Below are positions 11,806-23,021 of a stretch of DNA of 64,000 nt, in pieces. The notes under the pieces are model-generated. The model saw nothing but the letters and a program-made list of their open reading frames with translations. It was not told the origin of the DNA and did not search any database. Numbering within the stretch: the first letter of the stretch is position 1; each line of letters opens with the position of its first letter. Source of the stretch: Ricordea florida (lineage: Eukaryota; Cnidaria; Anthozoa; Corallimorpharia; Ricordeidae); the NCBI GenBank assembly GCA_949710005.1, contig OX453275.1, positions 32,088,218 to 32,152,217 of the forward strand, in the 5' to 3' direction. Made by a program: the position numbers and the translations under genes.

Positions 11806-12228
11806 GTATTTACTCGAATAATCTCCGCCCCCGAATAAGCGCCGCCCTCGATTAAGCGCCGCACACGGAGCTGAAAATTTAATTAGCGCCGCCCTCGAAT
11901 AAGCGCCGCAGCTCTTGTGCGGCGCTTATTTGAGTATTTCCATTAAATGATAAAAATACACTGATTCGCTACAATGCAGTTCCAAACCACCAATGGGAAT
12001 TTATTTTCATCAATAGTGATGTTTTTCAGTTCAAAGGGAGTATATCTTAATTCAGTTCTCTCTTCAAAATCTTCAAAATCTTTGCGTTTTTCAGTTCTCA
12101 TGAAGTAAATTGAATTGTACAATCAAAATGTTCTGTCGTTGTGGTATGAGACTTTCAAATAAGCGCCGCACGGGAGACACGAAAAATTAAACAAGCGCCG
12201 CGGCGCTTATTCGAGTAAATGCGGTATG
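11806..12228. mobile_element. Inverted-repeat element rich in GCGCCGC
   Basis: The ends ATTTACTCGAATAA and TTATTCGAGTAAAT form terminal inverted repeats. Next to both ends are repeated copies of AATAAGCGCCGC in both orientations. The ~420-bp element has no coding capacity. Multiple subterminal copies of one short motif are typical of transposase binding sites in non-autonomous DNA transposons. Confidence 0.75.
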
Positions 12229-12969
12229 TGCCTAGCTGATGAGCCCGAATGAGGGAGGATTGGGTGTCCTTTGATACCCTGCCAGTGCTCTGGGAGTGTT
12301 CGATTGGTCGCAAAGGGACCGGTCGGTTGAGCTCATTTTATATGGCTTTGCGCGCACGTATTGGCAAGTGGGATGGTGTTCACGTGTGTCAGTTATTAAA
12401 CAGCGAAATGTGCATGCTTTAATGAGCCGCAATTTTTTTCCTTTGTCTGCACACAACAAGCCTGAAATATTTGAGCGTCAACGTTTTAATTGAATCAAAC
12501 TTAAGTTGATGCTTCTAACAGTCTAATAAATTCTTGCTCTCTTCCCAGCTTCAGTCAACCCCTCATTTGGTTATCATGTCCAGAGAAAATCCTTTAACTC
12601 ACAAGATACTGAAGGAGAATCTCATGGAACACGCGTTCTAAGGGTTTTTTTTATTCTTCCATCAGAGGTCGCCATTTCCAACTCCTATGGAAAGAAATAA
12701 ACACAAACGAAACAATCAATCATTGACATTAGTTCACTGGAGCAGTTCTTCATTCGCAATTGTTTTGGATTTCAATCAATCAATCAAGATCTTTTTATTT
12801 CATTACGGTGTCACTTTCACTGGCAAAGTGGTCTTCCAGTGAGCCGTAAAAAATTAAAAAAAACTATTTACGTGAATTACAAAAACATTTAAATTTATAA
12901 AAATTATTAAATTTAAAATGCAACAAACAAAGCAGTACAATGAATTTTGATTATGTGTTTACAATTTAC
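12229..12969. other. Intergenic, no supported gene
   Basis: Only short frames without domain signal are present on either strand. Confidence 0.4.
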
Positions 12970-12976
12970 TTATTAT

Positions 12977-13030
12977 CAGGAGCCCATTACCTTATCTATC
13001 TTATCTATTAGCTTAACTAATGGACTCCTG
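12977..13030. mobile_element. 54-bp miniature transposon with 7-bp target duplication
   Basis: CAGGAGCCCATTA at the left and TAATGGACTCCTG at the right form 13-bp inverted ends with one mismatch. The element is flanked by identical TTATTAT at 12,970-12,976 and 13,031-13,037. The same ends and the same duplication length occur in the 532-bp element at 48,625. Confidence 0.78.
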
Positions 13031-13625
13031 TTATTATTTATACAAGCTTCTAAAATTTACCCAATACGAAGCATGTAATTTCTCTTAAGATTCATTTAAT
13101 TTCACTTAAAATATCTTTATAGAACGATTTGAAAAGAGTCAGGCTTTTCTGTTCTCTTATCTCTACAGGGATTTTGTTCCAGAAGACCCATCCTCTGCAG
13201 TGAAGGCTATGCTTTCCTATCTCTAACTTAGGTTTTGGAATATACAAGTTCATTGATGAGTTTCTTAAGTTATGACAGTGGACGTCAGAAACATTCAGAA
13301 AGATATTTGCTAAACACGGCTGGGAAATACCATGGGTTATTTTGTACATGAGAGTAGCGAGTTTTCTCATTCCTCCCATTTCCTAGATCTTCCCAACCCA
13401 GATCATCCAATAGCTCTTTAGATCGTATATCATAATTGAGAGGGTCGCTATTCTAGTAGCTCTATTCTGCATGACCCTATACACAGCTGGAATAATCAAA
13501 ATGAGGCAGACCAGGACAAGTGCTTTGTACGTGGTTTGCCTAGTTTCAAACGGAATAGTTGTACTTATACGCTTTAAAACCGACAAGCCTTCTAATATTT
13601 TCTTAGAAATTTCTTATATATTTAG

Positions 13626-13662
13626 CAATTATTCCACGAAATCGAGTCGTATATGAGCTAAT

Positions 13663-13695
<33 letters not shown>

Positions 13696-13729
13696 AGCTC
13701 ATATACGACTCGATTTCGTGGAATAATTG
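13626..13729. repeat. 104-bp palindrome, head of a ~660-bp element ending near 14,285
   Basis: Arms of ~44 bases starting CAATTATTCCACGAAATCG are inverted copies of each other. The tip between them is GC-rich (GAGGCGCGTAGCGCCGAG) and self-complementary. The distal end near 14,226-14,285 repeats the head motif GCTCATATAC and carries CCAATCAGAGCGCGCG, so the mobile unit probably spans 13,626-14,285. Confidence 0.75.
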
Positions 13730-14702
13730 TTTTATTATATCTCTAAACCCTCGCTTATGAGACACTGGAATTAGTTTGTACGACAAGAATTGACTTTGTT
13801 ATTGTTTTTGAACAGAACCATGTTGTTGTCGAGCCGACATATTGTAGAGTCGATGTGTAAAAAAGTTTCAAACACGAGTCCGGCTCGTTTTTAAACATCT
13901 CTTTAATGTACTTGGCAATTTTTTTTCGAGTTAGCAAATTGGTTTAAGAATTTAAGTGGAAAAAGTAGGCAGAAATAAAATAAAAACTCAGTTTACGGGC
14001 TAAACAGATCTTTCAAATGGCGGCTGTTTGTAAGAGTTTCACTTTCGTTCGTAACAAACAATTTTGCAATATAATTTGCTCACGTACCGTCGAATAATTT
14101 CATCCCATATTTATTTGCTTTGGTAGTATTTCTTTTGGTGTATGATTTTTAAGCTTGACTTGAATTTCTCCCTGTCTAATTCAAGAAATCATACCTCCAT
14201 GTGGCCGTTTTCCGTGCCAATGGTATATGAGCTGATATACTATGAGTAGGGAACCAATCAGAGCGCGCGTTTGCTCATATACAAGGGTTGCAGATATAAT
14301 AAATATATATATGATATGTGCTTTGCAGGTAAGATTTTCATCAACATAAACGGCCACCCTTTCTATGGATGTTATCAACCTTAACCACAAAATTATTAGA
14401 AACGAGATCAAGTTTGGGGCGGCTTCCTATCAACATGCATTTTCAAGTTTATATATTCACCTTTAGCCATATCTGAATTTTGTTTAAATAGAATTCATTT
14501 TAACTTGCAATGTATCAGGATCTTCAGCTGCGGACGTTAGAGTGGTATCGTCAGCATATATTCATGCCTGGCTTTGAAAACCCCCCACATGAGGGAAGAT
14601 CACTTATATATAAAATAAACAACAGAGGGCCAAGAATCGATCCCAGAGTGCTCTCCGCCAACAAGTCTAGAGTTTTCTGCAGTGGACCAATAAGATATGA
14701 CT

Positions 14703-15135
14703 GAGGCCCCATTAGGGGGGGGTCTGAATATCCCATTAATTCCTGTAGTTTGTATCCCTATAATTCAAGTTAATACTGATGACGTCACTGCATGTGATAA
14801 GTCCGATTACTCAATAATGCAAAACATTTTCCGGTGCGGGTTTCATACTTTAAAATAGAAATCGTTTGCAAATAGGGTTTGAAGGATGACTACAATGTTT
14901 TTTCTTAGGGAAATACATTAATTCGCATTTTCAAGTACTTTTTTTACTTTTCGCGTCTTTCATCTTGATCAATTTATCTGTTTTATTCTGTCAAAAAAGA
15001 AAACTTTGACGTTCGAAATCCCACTATCTCTTTTCTAAATATCCCGTATCCCTTAAATTTTTCCCCGAAATATCCCGTATCCCTATAATTTTTTTCGCAA
15101 ATATCCCGTATTCCTAAAACCCCTAATGGGGCCTC
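14703..15135. mobile_element. MITE inserted in the LINE, 6-bp target duplication
   Basis: The ends GAGGCCCCATTAGGGG and CCCCTAATGGGGCCTC are perfect 16-bp inverted repeats. ATGACT is duplicated at 14,697-14,702 and 15,136-15,141. The interior has tandem copies of ATATCCCGTATCCC. Reading the LINE across the insertion restores RT order, which proves that this element is younger than the LINE. Confidence 0.88.
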
Positions 15136-15472
15136 ATGACTTAAACTATGCAAGCGTCTGCGGAGCCCTAACTCCATAGCACTCCAGTTTCTGGAGGAGA
15201 ATAGAGTGGTCCCTGGAATCTCGGCGGCCAAGGTTGGCCCGATTTCAGCCTGAGAAATGTTTGTTCATGATCCCACTGGTATCTCTAGATGATTCATAAG
15301 TGAAACTATTAGACTCTACTTCGTGTATTTTTGTGGTCTTACATTGATTCCTGAGCATAGAGTTGATTCCTCGCCAGGTGTTTCTAATATTACGAGAACT
15401 CTCTTTAAAATAATGCAAATGAATATATGAAAGACCATATATTTGAACTGTGGAGTAATATGTAATGACATT

Positions 15473-15581
15473 AATTGATCATCGCAGATATATACACAAC
15501 CCGTTCAGGCCTGAGTTTTTTTTTGTCAGGCTTTAATTTCACAGCTGCTTAAAGCTGTGTACATATCTGCGATGATCAATT
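15473..15581. repeat. Short inverted-repeat element (109 bp)
   Basis: Left AATTGATCATCGCAGATAT and right ATATCTGCGATGATCAATT are perfect 19-bp inverted copies, with the inner ACAGCTG-rich segment also partly self-complementary. It lies within the LINE relic and is probably a MITE. Confidence 0.78.
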
Positions 15582-16912
15582 GATGCCATTATATCTAAAA
15601 TAGTTACTATAGTAGGTTATTTTTGCTTCCTTGTTATTACAATTAACCATGTTTTTTAATTTGCTGTTTGTAGTTTGTTCAGTCGGCATCACTTTGAGAC
15701 CGCGATGCTAGCTTTTTGAGCCTGTCCCTTTCGAACATATCTTTTTTCAGTTCAAGTATTATCCATGGGGCCGAAATCCCCCTTACTCTCTTTTTCTTTA
15801 AAGGAGCATGACTTTCAGCAATGCATATGAATATTTCGTGTTTTCATATATCCCATGCCCTATTTGGGTCGTTTTCAGCTTCGACAAGGTGCCATGGGGC
15901 CATTGAGAGATCACTCCTAAAACTTACTGAATCAAAATTTTTTGAAGTACCAATGAACTGGTTTTAATCTTCGGACTAGATTTAGGGAGGCTAATCTTTC
16001 ATACACAAGACAATGATCAATTATCCCAAGATCAGATACCCCTCTATGGGAAAAATGTTTAAGGGTCATTTGTCAGAAACAAATGCGTGGGATGCCTGAT
16101 CATTTGGCTATATTGATCAAGATTAATTATGTCCAGCAGCTTCTGGGTCTTGTGATCAAGGGGTGAGGCGCTGACATTACAGTTTATGTCTCCAATGATA
16201 TTAACCTCTAGGTTGTAGTTTTCAAGTTCTCTTAGGGTGGATTCGAATTTTGCAATAGTTTCTACTGAAAACCGAGGTGGTTTAAACCATGTTCCTACAA
16301 GAAAGGGCTTTATCTTAGGTTTCGATACTTGAATGTAAAGAAGTTCAAGATTATGCTGCTGATGTGAGAGACGTTTATTACGGTTAATTGTGTTTCTGAT
16401 GTAAAGAGCTACTCCTCCACCTAACTTATTTCTATCTTTCAACTCGATAGCATATCCTGGTATGTTTATTTCTCCATTTGATATGGTGCAATAAAGGCGA
16501 GTTTCATTGATTGCTAGTATGTCAACCGATTTAGTAGACATGTATGTTCTAAGTTGATCAAAGTGTTTGTATATAGCCTTTACATGCTGACGTCCGATCT
16601 CACCCAATAGAAGTGTAAAGCGCCTTTGAACATATTCATATGAAAAAAGTGCGCTATATAAATTCATTATCATTATCATTTTCATTATCATTAACCACCA
16701 AATACTAGTCGCATTTCCCAATGGCTATCGTCAGTTCGCCAGTTTCTTCTAATTCGTCAATTTCATCTCCGCCGTCTTCGCACACAGGCCGGCATTCGTT
16801 GCTCCTAAGCCATCGTTTTGCATTGCTATGACACTTAGGTCAATACGTAAGGATCTCTCGCCACCATACAAGTTTGTTTTATTTTTTTCTATGTAAAATA
16901 CTTGCAGTTTTA

Positions 16913-17331
16913 ACAAGATGAACGTAATAATGACAACATTGATATTGACATCAGTAAAATTATAGATTTCCTCTCAGAGGCTGACCGCTTCTCACTTAAG
17001 GCAAAGGACTCTTTAACTTTACAGAAGAAATATGCCAGAACTAATGTCTTGAAGTATAGTTTTTCCATAGAATTACTGACCAGTGGAATCAACTACCGTT
17101 AGACATTCGTGTTTCTGATAATGTAAATATTTTTAAGTCTAGAGTTAAAAAAAATTTTCAGTGATTTTTAAGTAGCTTTTATAATTCTGTATTTTCTGAA
17201 ACTATTATTTTATTGTGTTTCTTTATATTTTAGGTGATCTGTTTTTATATGGGGTCTAGGACTCCTTTACAGTTCATCCTTTGGTTTTTTAATCCATAGA
17301 TTGTAATAAAGTAAAGTAAAGTAAAGTAATA
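16913..17331 (+). mobile_element. LINE 3' fragment with TAAAG-type tail
   Basis: Translation on the plus strand gives the C-terminal end of a LINE polymerase (ARTNVLKYSFS, then after one frame change DQWNQLPLDIRVSDNVNIF). A ~170-bp 3' UTR follows and ends in GTAAAGTAAAGTAAAGTAA. A short tandem 3' tail of this kind is typical of CR1/L2-like LINEs. It is 5'-truncated, and its orientation is opposite to the neighbouring LINE. Confidence 0.72.
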
Positions 17332-18222
17332 AGATGATTGGAAGGAACCCATTACCCTGTGATTGGCTGATAATAATTGGTCTCCTTTACAGCCGGTTGT
17401 CTGGCTCGTCAACCAACGCTCAAGATTAATCTTACTGAGCAGAAACTTGCCACAAACCCGTTGTTCAGCGTCAAAAAAGACATTCAAAATTTGTTTGAAA
17501 ATTTATCTGGGTGGTCAAAAGATCCGTAGCAGAAGTGCTAAGGATTTACACAAACGATTTTATGGTACTTTGAAAATTTCAGGTATGATTGATAGAAAAA
17601 TACGAACATTTTGTTCAGTAGAATTTTTCTCTAAATTGCTGTTAGGCAGACTAACTTTCCCCACATCAAACCGAAATATCTGGCAAAACTTAAGTATACA
17701 ATATACGTGCTTCGCCTTCTGATTACTGAGCTTTACGGTTATTAGTTATTGGAAACTCTTTTACTGATTAAAGCTTATAGCAGAATCGCTTCTGTTAAAG
17801 ATACGGTGATATTCAGTGTTTCCGTTTTTCCTATCATTCTAGAGACGAATTATTGGTCTAGACAGATTAACCGTCAGACGGATAACTTGTCCAAGTATAA
17901 ATCCGAAGACGAATTTTGTCACAACTTCGTCAAAAAACCTTCTGCGTTTCCTTCTAGTTATAAATTTAGAGACGGATGATCCGTCTAAGACGAACTATCT
18001 GTATATTAGCACGTCTTGAAGACGTGCTAACAGATGAATCAGCCCCAGACGAATTTTGCTCCACAATTCGTCTTAGCAGCGAATTTATACTTAGATGCAA
18101 TTACAATAATAAACCCATCTTTGATTAGACTCCAACTGCCTGTCTTAATATGATTGTATGCACTCTACAGCATATGTGCCATATGTGCATATATTGTATC
18201 TGCTATTGTCTACTGTCCCTGC
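17332..18222. other. Intergenic, no supported gene
   Basis: Short frames without domains only. A small inverted repeat around 17,990-18,030 (GACGTGCTAA region) is the only structure noticed. Confidence 0.4.
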
Positions 18223-18224
18223 AA

Positions 18225-18369
18225 ATGGCAGTGAAGATTACACTTCCTGGAATACCCAAAGATTTCTTAATAGAAAATGCATTTGCACTTCATGCTTGGG
18301 AAGTATCAAAAGAAATGCCTCTATTCAACGAGTCAAGAAAAATTTCCACCAAGCATATCTTCATGACGT
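18225..18369 (+). other. Possible isolated exon, unrecognised
   Basis: An AG after a weak pyrimidine stretch at ~18,224 and a strong donor GTAAGT at 18,367-18,372 bracket a segment open in two frames. One frame reads AVKITLPGIPKDFL..., the other KCICTSCLGSIKRNA.... I recognise neither. With no partner exon this may be a fragment of a mobile element or a chance match. Confidence 0.2.
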
Positions 18370-18647
18370 AAGTATACTTTTGTAAAGGAGTTTTGTTTAT
18401 AAAAATTTGCTCGAGGTTTTAATTTAACTCAAGTAAGCAAAACGCATCGTTCTTCCGTTTTGCAAAAGAAGAATGAATTTTTTTACCAGTGACGCAAGAT
18501 CGCACTCATGTTACAGTTGTTACTACCGGTAACTTTCCGTGTGTAAACCTTAGATGTAGTGATGCAAATTTCGTCCGATTTTAGGAAAGGTGCGCTCATG
18601 GTCGCGCTAACTTCGTCATGTTTTTGAACAGGGGTCGCACCCACCTT

Positions 18648-18856
18648 TCACTGACCTCCGCAAGCCTCTTTACACTCGTCCTCAGTATTGAATCTATTGG
18701 CGTTCCCGGCACATCCCCCGTAGGTAAATATCTTGCAAGATTTAGAACTTGAGTCGTAGTAATACTTTTGGAATGCTCCTCGACACGGACCCACTTCTGG
18801 ATCTAAAGAGCATGCGTCGTTAGCTGCTTCAACGTTTCTTGTTGATCGGGAAAATC
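18648..18856 (-). CDS. Second Kunitz/BPTI-domain secreted protein, exon 2 of 2
   Basis: After a ~16-residue lead the exon encodes a full Kunitz domain with six cysteines: GPCRGAFQKYYYD, the FTYGGCAGN box and CKEACGGQ at the end. The P1 residue is again Arg. The acceptor TTCTTTACGTAG ends at 18,857 and the phase-1 junction fits exon 1 at 20,054-20,117; the joined gene would encode 90 residues. It is clearly paralogous to the gene at 7.9-9.2 kb, with the same exon plan, strand and P1 residue but diverged surface residues. Likely a secreted serine-protease inhibitor; a venom role as in some cnidarian Kunitz proteins cannot be excluded. Confidence 0.88.
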
Positions 18857-20053
18857 CTACGTAAAGAACAACACCTACCACAATGTTACGGAAAGGCGAT
18901 GCGTAAAAGATAAATAAGAACAACCCCTGACATGAGAACGATGAAACCCCTGTTTAATATTTAGGAGCCTAGCCATGGAGGAGCCCTGGGCTGCCTGTGA
19001 CGACCCTCCCCCTTCTGAGGTAACTTCTCATTTAAAAGTCAACTTTTATCACAGCGCGGCATGGATAGCAACTTAAATATCTGGTAGCCACCTTGGGTGT
19101 GACACCGAGTTGCCCCCCCCCCCCCTCCTCCCCTTCCCCCCGAGAATGGACGTACACCGGAAGGTTTGTATTTCAGAGTTCCTAAGGAAATTCACATATT
19201 TAAAAGGACGCGCACTTTTTCCTCTTGGTTTGCTCTGCAGTGAACATTGCAAAAAACTAGTTTAGGTATTAGCACGGACTTCGCACAAGCAATTTCACCA
19301 GCCATTTTTCCTTGTCCTTGTCAGCTTCGGTAATCCCTAATGACTATTCGATGACGCTGACTGTGACAACGCCAAAACGTTTTTTGTAAAATAGTTTTCT
19401 CGTTCTCTTCTCAAATTCACGCCCGCGATCTAATCCTTATCAAAACTGCTAAGTAGAACGGCGATTTATGATTATGCATCGAGCGAACCTATTAAAGGAA
19501 CCCATGCGGCAAGATTTCCGCACAATTCCCTACTTCATTGTGCATGCTGAAGCTGTCTTGTCTGGTGTAATGCACGTGCAAATATTTCTTGTGTTCGTAG
19601 AACGAAATAGTATAGTTACAGAATGCATAATGAAGTAAGGACCTGTGCGGAAATCTTACCACGTCAGCTACCCTTAAATGTTCCGATGGTACTACTTACG
19701 ATCACCTCGTTTGAAAAACCATTTTTTCTTGTGTATGTGAGTTCCAATTTCCCACAGACGCGGAATTACGGTTTCTTCAAAAAGAAACCCATTTAAATCT
19801 CGGCATTATATCACGTCGCACAATAAATTGATGTTGTGTGAATAGGAACACAGTATGCTACCACGAATTCTTGAAAAGAAAGAAACTAGCCGACGGCGAA
19901 AAGTACAAATTCAAAAATACTACTATTGAACTGGGCCGTGACAGTGCATACAAAACAAGTCGTCCCATGTGCGAGAATCAGAAATGCGTTTTCACTTGTA
20001 CGGCGTAGGGTCCTTTTGCTAGCTGTTTCGCTTATATTTGATGTTTTTCTTAC
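18857..20053 (-). other. Intron of the second Kunitz gene
   Basis: Donor GTAAG is at 20,049-20,053 and the acceptor AG at 18,857-18,858. The interior includes a poly-C tract near 19,110-19,140 and a ~157-bp inverted-repeat element at 19,506-19,662. Confidence 0.75.
19506..19662. repeat. Inverted-repeat element in a Kunitz intron
   Basis: Left GCGGCAAGATTTCCGCACA pairs imperfectly with right TGTGCGGAAATCTTACCAC, and the similarity extends inward to TACTTCATTGTGCAT / ATGCATAATGAAGTA, giving arms near 40 bp. It is non-coding and probably a MITE. Confidence 0.7.
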
Positions 20054-20117
20054 CTGCTGCCAAGAATATAGTGACCATAAGAACAGTTTTCACCGTAACG
20101 GAAGACATCTGCTCCAT
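20054..20117 (-). CDS. Second Kunitz protein, exon 1 (signal peptide)
   Basis: The ATG at 20,115-20,117 opens 21 codons (MEQMSSVTVKTVLMVTIFLA) plus one base before GTAAG. A second in-frame ATG three codons later could also serve. The hydrophobic core and the phase-1 donor match the first Kunitz gene. Confidence 0.8.
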
Positions 20118-21203
20118 TTTGAAGACGAGATACGACGACCACGTTTTTTAGCGCAAAACTTTGTAACTTGTTAGACTTGTTACGTTCCACGCGAACTTCT
20201 CAGCACTAAACATTGGACACAAAAATCAGCTTTCTTTGTTATGTTCGCCAAATATGGAGCAGAGCCTAAATGGAATAATTAAACACAGACAAATTTTGTC
20301 CCATGACAATGAAACAGCTGCAGCAGTAGAAAGGCTGAATACACAAAACCACCCTTTTTTCCAATGAAGAGTTTAGCCAAAGTTTGTATAAAGGCATATG
20401 CACGGATTTTTATTTCTAAATTCTCCCGAGAAGAGCGAGACTCGAGAATAGATGTGTAACTATAACAAAAAAAAGTCCCAGCTGAATGCAGAACGATAAG
20501 CCTAAATGAATTTTGATATGCAAGAAAAGATAACTACGTTTCATATAAATTATTGTTTGGAGAGTAAATCAATCAAAAGTTCTGATCTTTTGAGGGAACA
20601 AATAGAAATACCAACATTTTTCTATCATACATAAAAGCATGAAAAATTTTAGCCCTTAAACAAAAGGAAACGAGCTAAATTTTGGAAAGTTTCAGTAGAC
20701 ATTCCAGTTGCTTAGATTCAAGTTAATTATGATCTTTCTACTTAGAGTGTTTTCATAAACTTTAAACGCAACATCATGCTGAACATTTTAAATACTCAGA
20801 AAAGAAAATAAACTTTGTTTTTCCGAAAGCACTTAAGCTGTCCGGCTTTGAAAGTTGTCAAGTGACCAAGATTGTTGACAAATCTGTTTTACGTACTGTA
20901 TTATCCATACAAAATATAAGAGACGTGTTATCGTTTTAATGGTTCCCGGAGACACACTAGTGAATTGTTAACGGTATCAAATGCTGAGAATGGGACAATT
21001 TATTGATTTATTTTACCGACAAGTAATTTACATTTCAAACGGCGGTGTCGGGTTAATTTTGAAGTAGATAACGCATAAAGCTTCATGATGGGAAAATTTT
21101 CTTGATTACACTGCTCGGCACAGCTTTCCTTAATTTGGAAATGCATGAAATGTTTCTCCGTAAGTACATAGTAGCCTAGCAACCATTTCCGCTCATTCTT
21201 TTA
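20118..21203. other. Intergenic, no supported gene
   Basis: AT-rich flank upstream of the second Kunitz gene; promoter elements were not resolved. Confidence 0.4.
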
Positions 21204-21348
21204 GGCATATAATTCATGATAGGCCACCATATAGTCACCATATACAGTGTTTACAGGGGTATACAAGGGTTTACAAGGATATACCTTTGTAAACCCTTGT
21301 ATACCCCTGTAAACACTGTATGTGGTGGCCTACCATGAATTATATGCC
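21204..21348. repeat. 145-bp palindromic element
   Basis: GGCATATAATTCATGATAGG at the left and its inverse near 21,330-21,348 frame an inner arm made of repeated GTTTACA and GTATACAAGG words. Arms are roughly 65 bases with almost no loop. One arm has an 11-base extra segment (TAGTCACCATA). Confidence 0.82.
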
Positions 21349-21637
21349 GTAAAGCAGACAGCTAATGTAACTGGTTGCATTGACTTCAACTGAGAGAACC
21401 AGAAGTCTAACTACGACGACTATGACTGGCCACTACCGTGGTCACAGGCGCCTATTTCTCCTTTGGTAGCCTTCTATAGAAAACAGTAAGGTTGTGGGAT
21501 GTGGCTTGAAATGACAACGTCAAAATTTAGTAAGGGTATGTTAAACCCACACATATGAGCACTGAAGTGACAGTGGCAGAAGGGATAAAACCCTATTGCT
21601 ACCAAAAAGAAAAAGATGAAAAATTGAGCTCAACCCA

Positions 21638-21718
21638 GAGCTCATCTGCTAGCGGTGCCATGCTGATGAGGCCCAACAAGACCGAAACAGCTGTCCATGG
21701 CTGCTGGCTTTTGAGCTC
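21638..21718 (+). ncRNA. Type I hammerhead self-cleaving ribozyme
   Basis: The catalytic core is present: CTGATGA at 21,663-21,669 and GAAA at 21,684-21,687. Stem II is GGCC/GACC around CAACAA with one C-A mismatch. Stem III is only CAG/CTG with no loop (21,688-21,693), followed by TC, placing cleavage after C21695. Stem I is perfect, GCCATG (21,657-21,662) with CATGGC (21,696-21,701), then an internal loop (GGT versus T), then GCTAGC with GCTGGC and an outer GAGCTC with GAGCTC. Such minimal stem III hammerheads are known from animal retrozyme-like repeats and usually work as dimers. The surrounding few hundred bases are probably the host repeat, with edges not determined. Confidence 0.8.
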
Positions 21719-22250
21719 AATTTTTTTTATAGAAAATAGGTAGTCTTGGTAATCCCATCATCCCTCGCGCGCCAAGTTTTCACTCTCACTTACATTCCGA
21801 TGAGAGAGTAGTGGCTACCAGCCTTCTCGCTCGTAGCCAAAAAAAAACCATTGAAACTCTTGGAAAACTGAAGCGCTTTCATTATTCCATTACTTCTCAC
21901 GGTTTGGAGGTAGACTTCCGTATCACACCATACTTCGTTATTCATGCTTTAGCTTAATTGTTTAGGGTAATGCACATCCAAATTCATTTTTTTTTTTCAA
22001 AGAACTGAACAGGATGGACACAACATGCATGAATAATCAATGAAGGGGTGATATGGAAATGAATCTGCCCATGTTTCGTTATAAACATTGTGTCAAATTT
22101 CAAGTATGAAACTTCAAGCTATCATATACCGGTCTTGTAATGCGCGCCAAATGAGAAAGAGAGATATATAAGTCTAGGTCTGACCTTAATAAGATGGGTT
22201 GATCATCACGATAAACCATCCAGGTTATCACTAAAATCTCATGCACCAAA

Positions 22251-22862
22251 TTAACAACTATTCACCGAAGTGGAGGTGGCTGGTGGTGGATTTTACCGAG
22301 CCGCGAGCCGCGAAGCCACTTGTCACGGATGAAAACAGTTTATGCGACGGAGCGAAAGACTCGCTAGTTGCTCGGAGGTTAATAGGAAAGGATATTCGGA
22401 GACTGACTAGCCAATCAGAGCGCACCTTCAACGCTATCCACTGACATATTAAAACAGTGAGATAATGCACACCATAAAAAGAAAATGGCTTGTAAAATGG
22501 AGGACTTCTCAGGTGACAATCCGACGCGGCTCGGATCACGGTTAGGGAGTTTTCGTTGTTATGACTGCCGTACGTCTCGTTTTCTCGCTCACAGAAAAAA
22601 ATTTCTGAAGACATTTGTTTAGATCTAGTGGTGACATTTCTTTTAATGTAGTTGTAAACTCTTTCTTTGGAACCACTCTGTAAAAAATGTAACTCAACTT
22701 TGGTTCTCAAGTGAACAAGTGACATCAAATTTGGTTACCCAAGATTAATTTGCATTTGTCAAAAAAACTTTTCCCGCTGGTTTTTATCGATAAAAACATG
22801 AACCATTTACCTTTGAACACGACCAAGTCAAATTTAGTCACTTTCTTCGTGTTTTCAGGGAC
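22251..22862. repeat. Dispersed repeat, second copy of the 7.4-7.8 kb element
   Basis: It starts with the same arm TTAACAACTATTCACCGAAG as the hairpin at 7445 and contains the same ordered blocks (GTGACATCAAATTTGGTTAC, TTTTTATCGATAAA, GTGTTTTCAGGGACT). It carries an extra 5' part with CCGAGCCGCGAGCCGCGAAG. The minus-strand frame at 22,258-22,728 lies entirely within this repeat and is not counted as a gene. Confidence 0.65.
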
Positions 22863-23021
22863 TGCTTCTTTTTCAGCTAATTTGGATGATTTCTCCGCTT
22901 GTCACGGATGAAAACAATTTATGCGACGGAATGAAAAACTCGCTAGTTGCTCGGAGGTAAATAGCACAGGATATTCGGAGTTTGACTAGCCAATCAGAGC
23001 GCACCTTCAACGCTTTCGACT
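22319..23021. repeat. Direct repeat pair of ~125 bp
   Basis: CTTGTCACGGATGAAAACA...CCAATCAGAGCGCACCTTC occurs at 22,319-22,441 and again at 22,897-23,021, with a few differences. The pair flanks ~455 bp and could be ends of a composite element or the result of duplication. Confidence 0.7.

Larger units (their letters stand above)
13092..16600 (-). mobile_element. Decayed non-LTR retrotransposon (LINE), endonuclease plus reverse transcriptase
   Basis: Pieces appear in the right order for a minus-strand LINE. At 16,600-16,059 is an apurinic-like endonuclease (SVDILAINETRL, GGGVALYIRN, GDINCNV). At 16,058-15,600 are degraded linker/RT sequences starting DLGIIDHCLVYERL, with stops. At 15,240-15,142 is an RT helix (ILLQKLECYGVRA). 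At 14,702-14,551 is the RT block GSILGPLLFILYISDLP. At 14,411-14,330 is VAVYVDENLTCKAHI, and at 13,586-13,092 is the C-terminal region (LKRISTTIPFETRQTTYKAL, GWVFWNKIPVEIRE). Stops and shifts occur throughout, and three later insertions interrupt it (15,473-15,581, 14,703-15,135 and 13,626-about 14,285). The element is dead. The clade is probably CR1/L2-like, judged only from motif style. Confidence 0.82.

Noticed and set aside
22258..22728. Minus-strand frame of 156 codons
   Set aside because: Lies completely in a dispersed repeat whose other copy does not keep it open; no domain.
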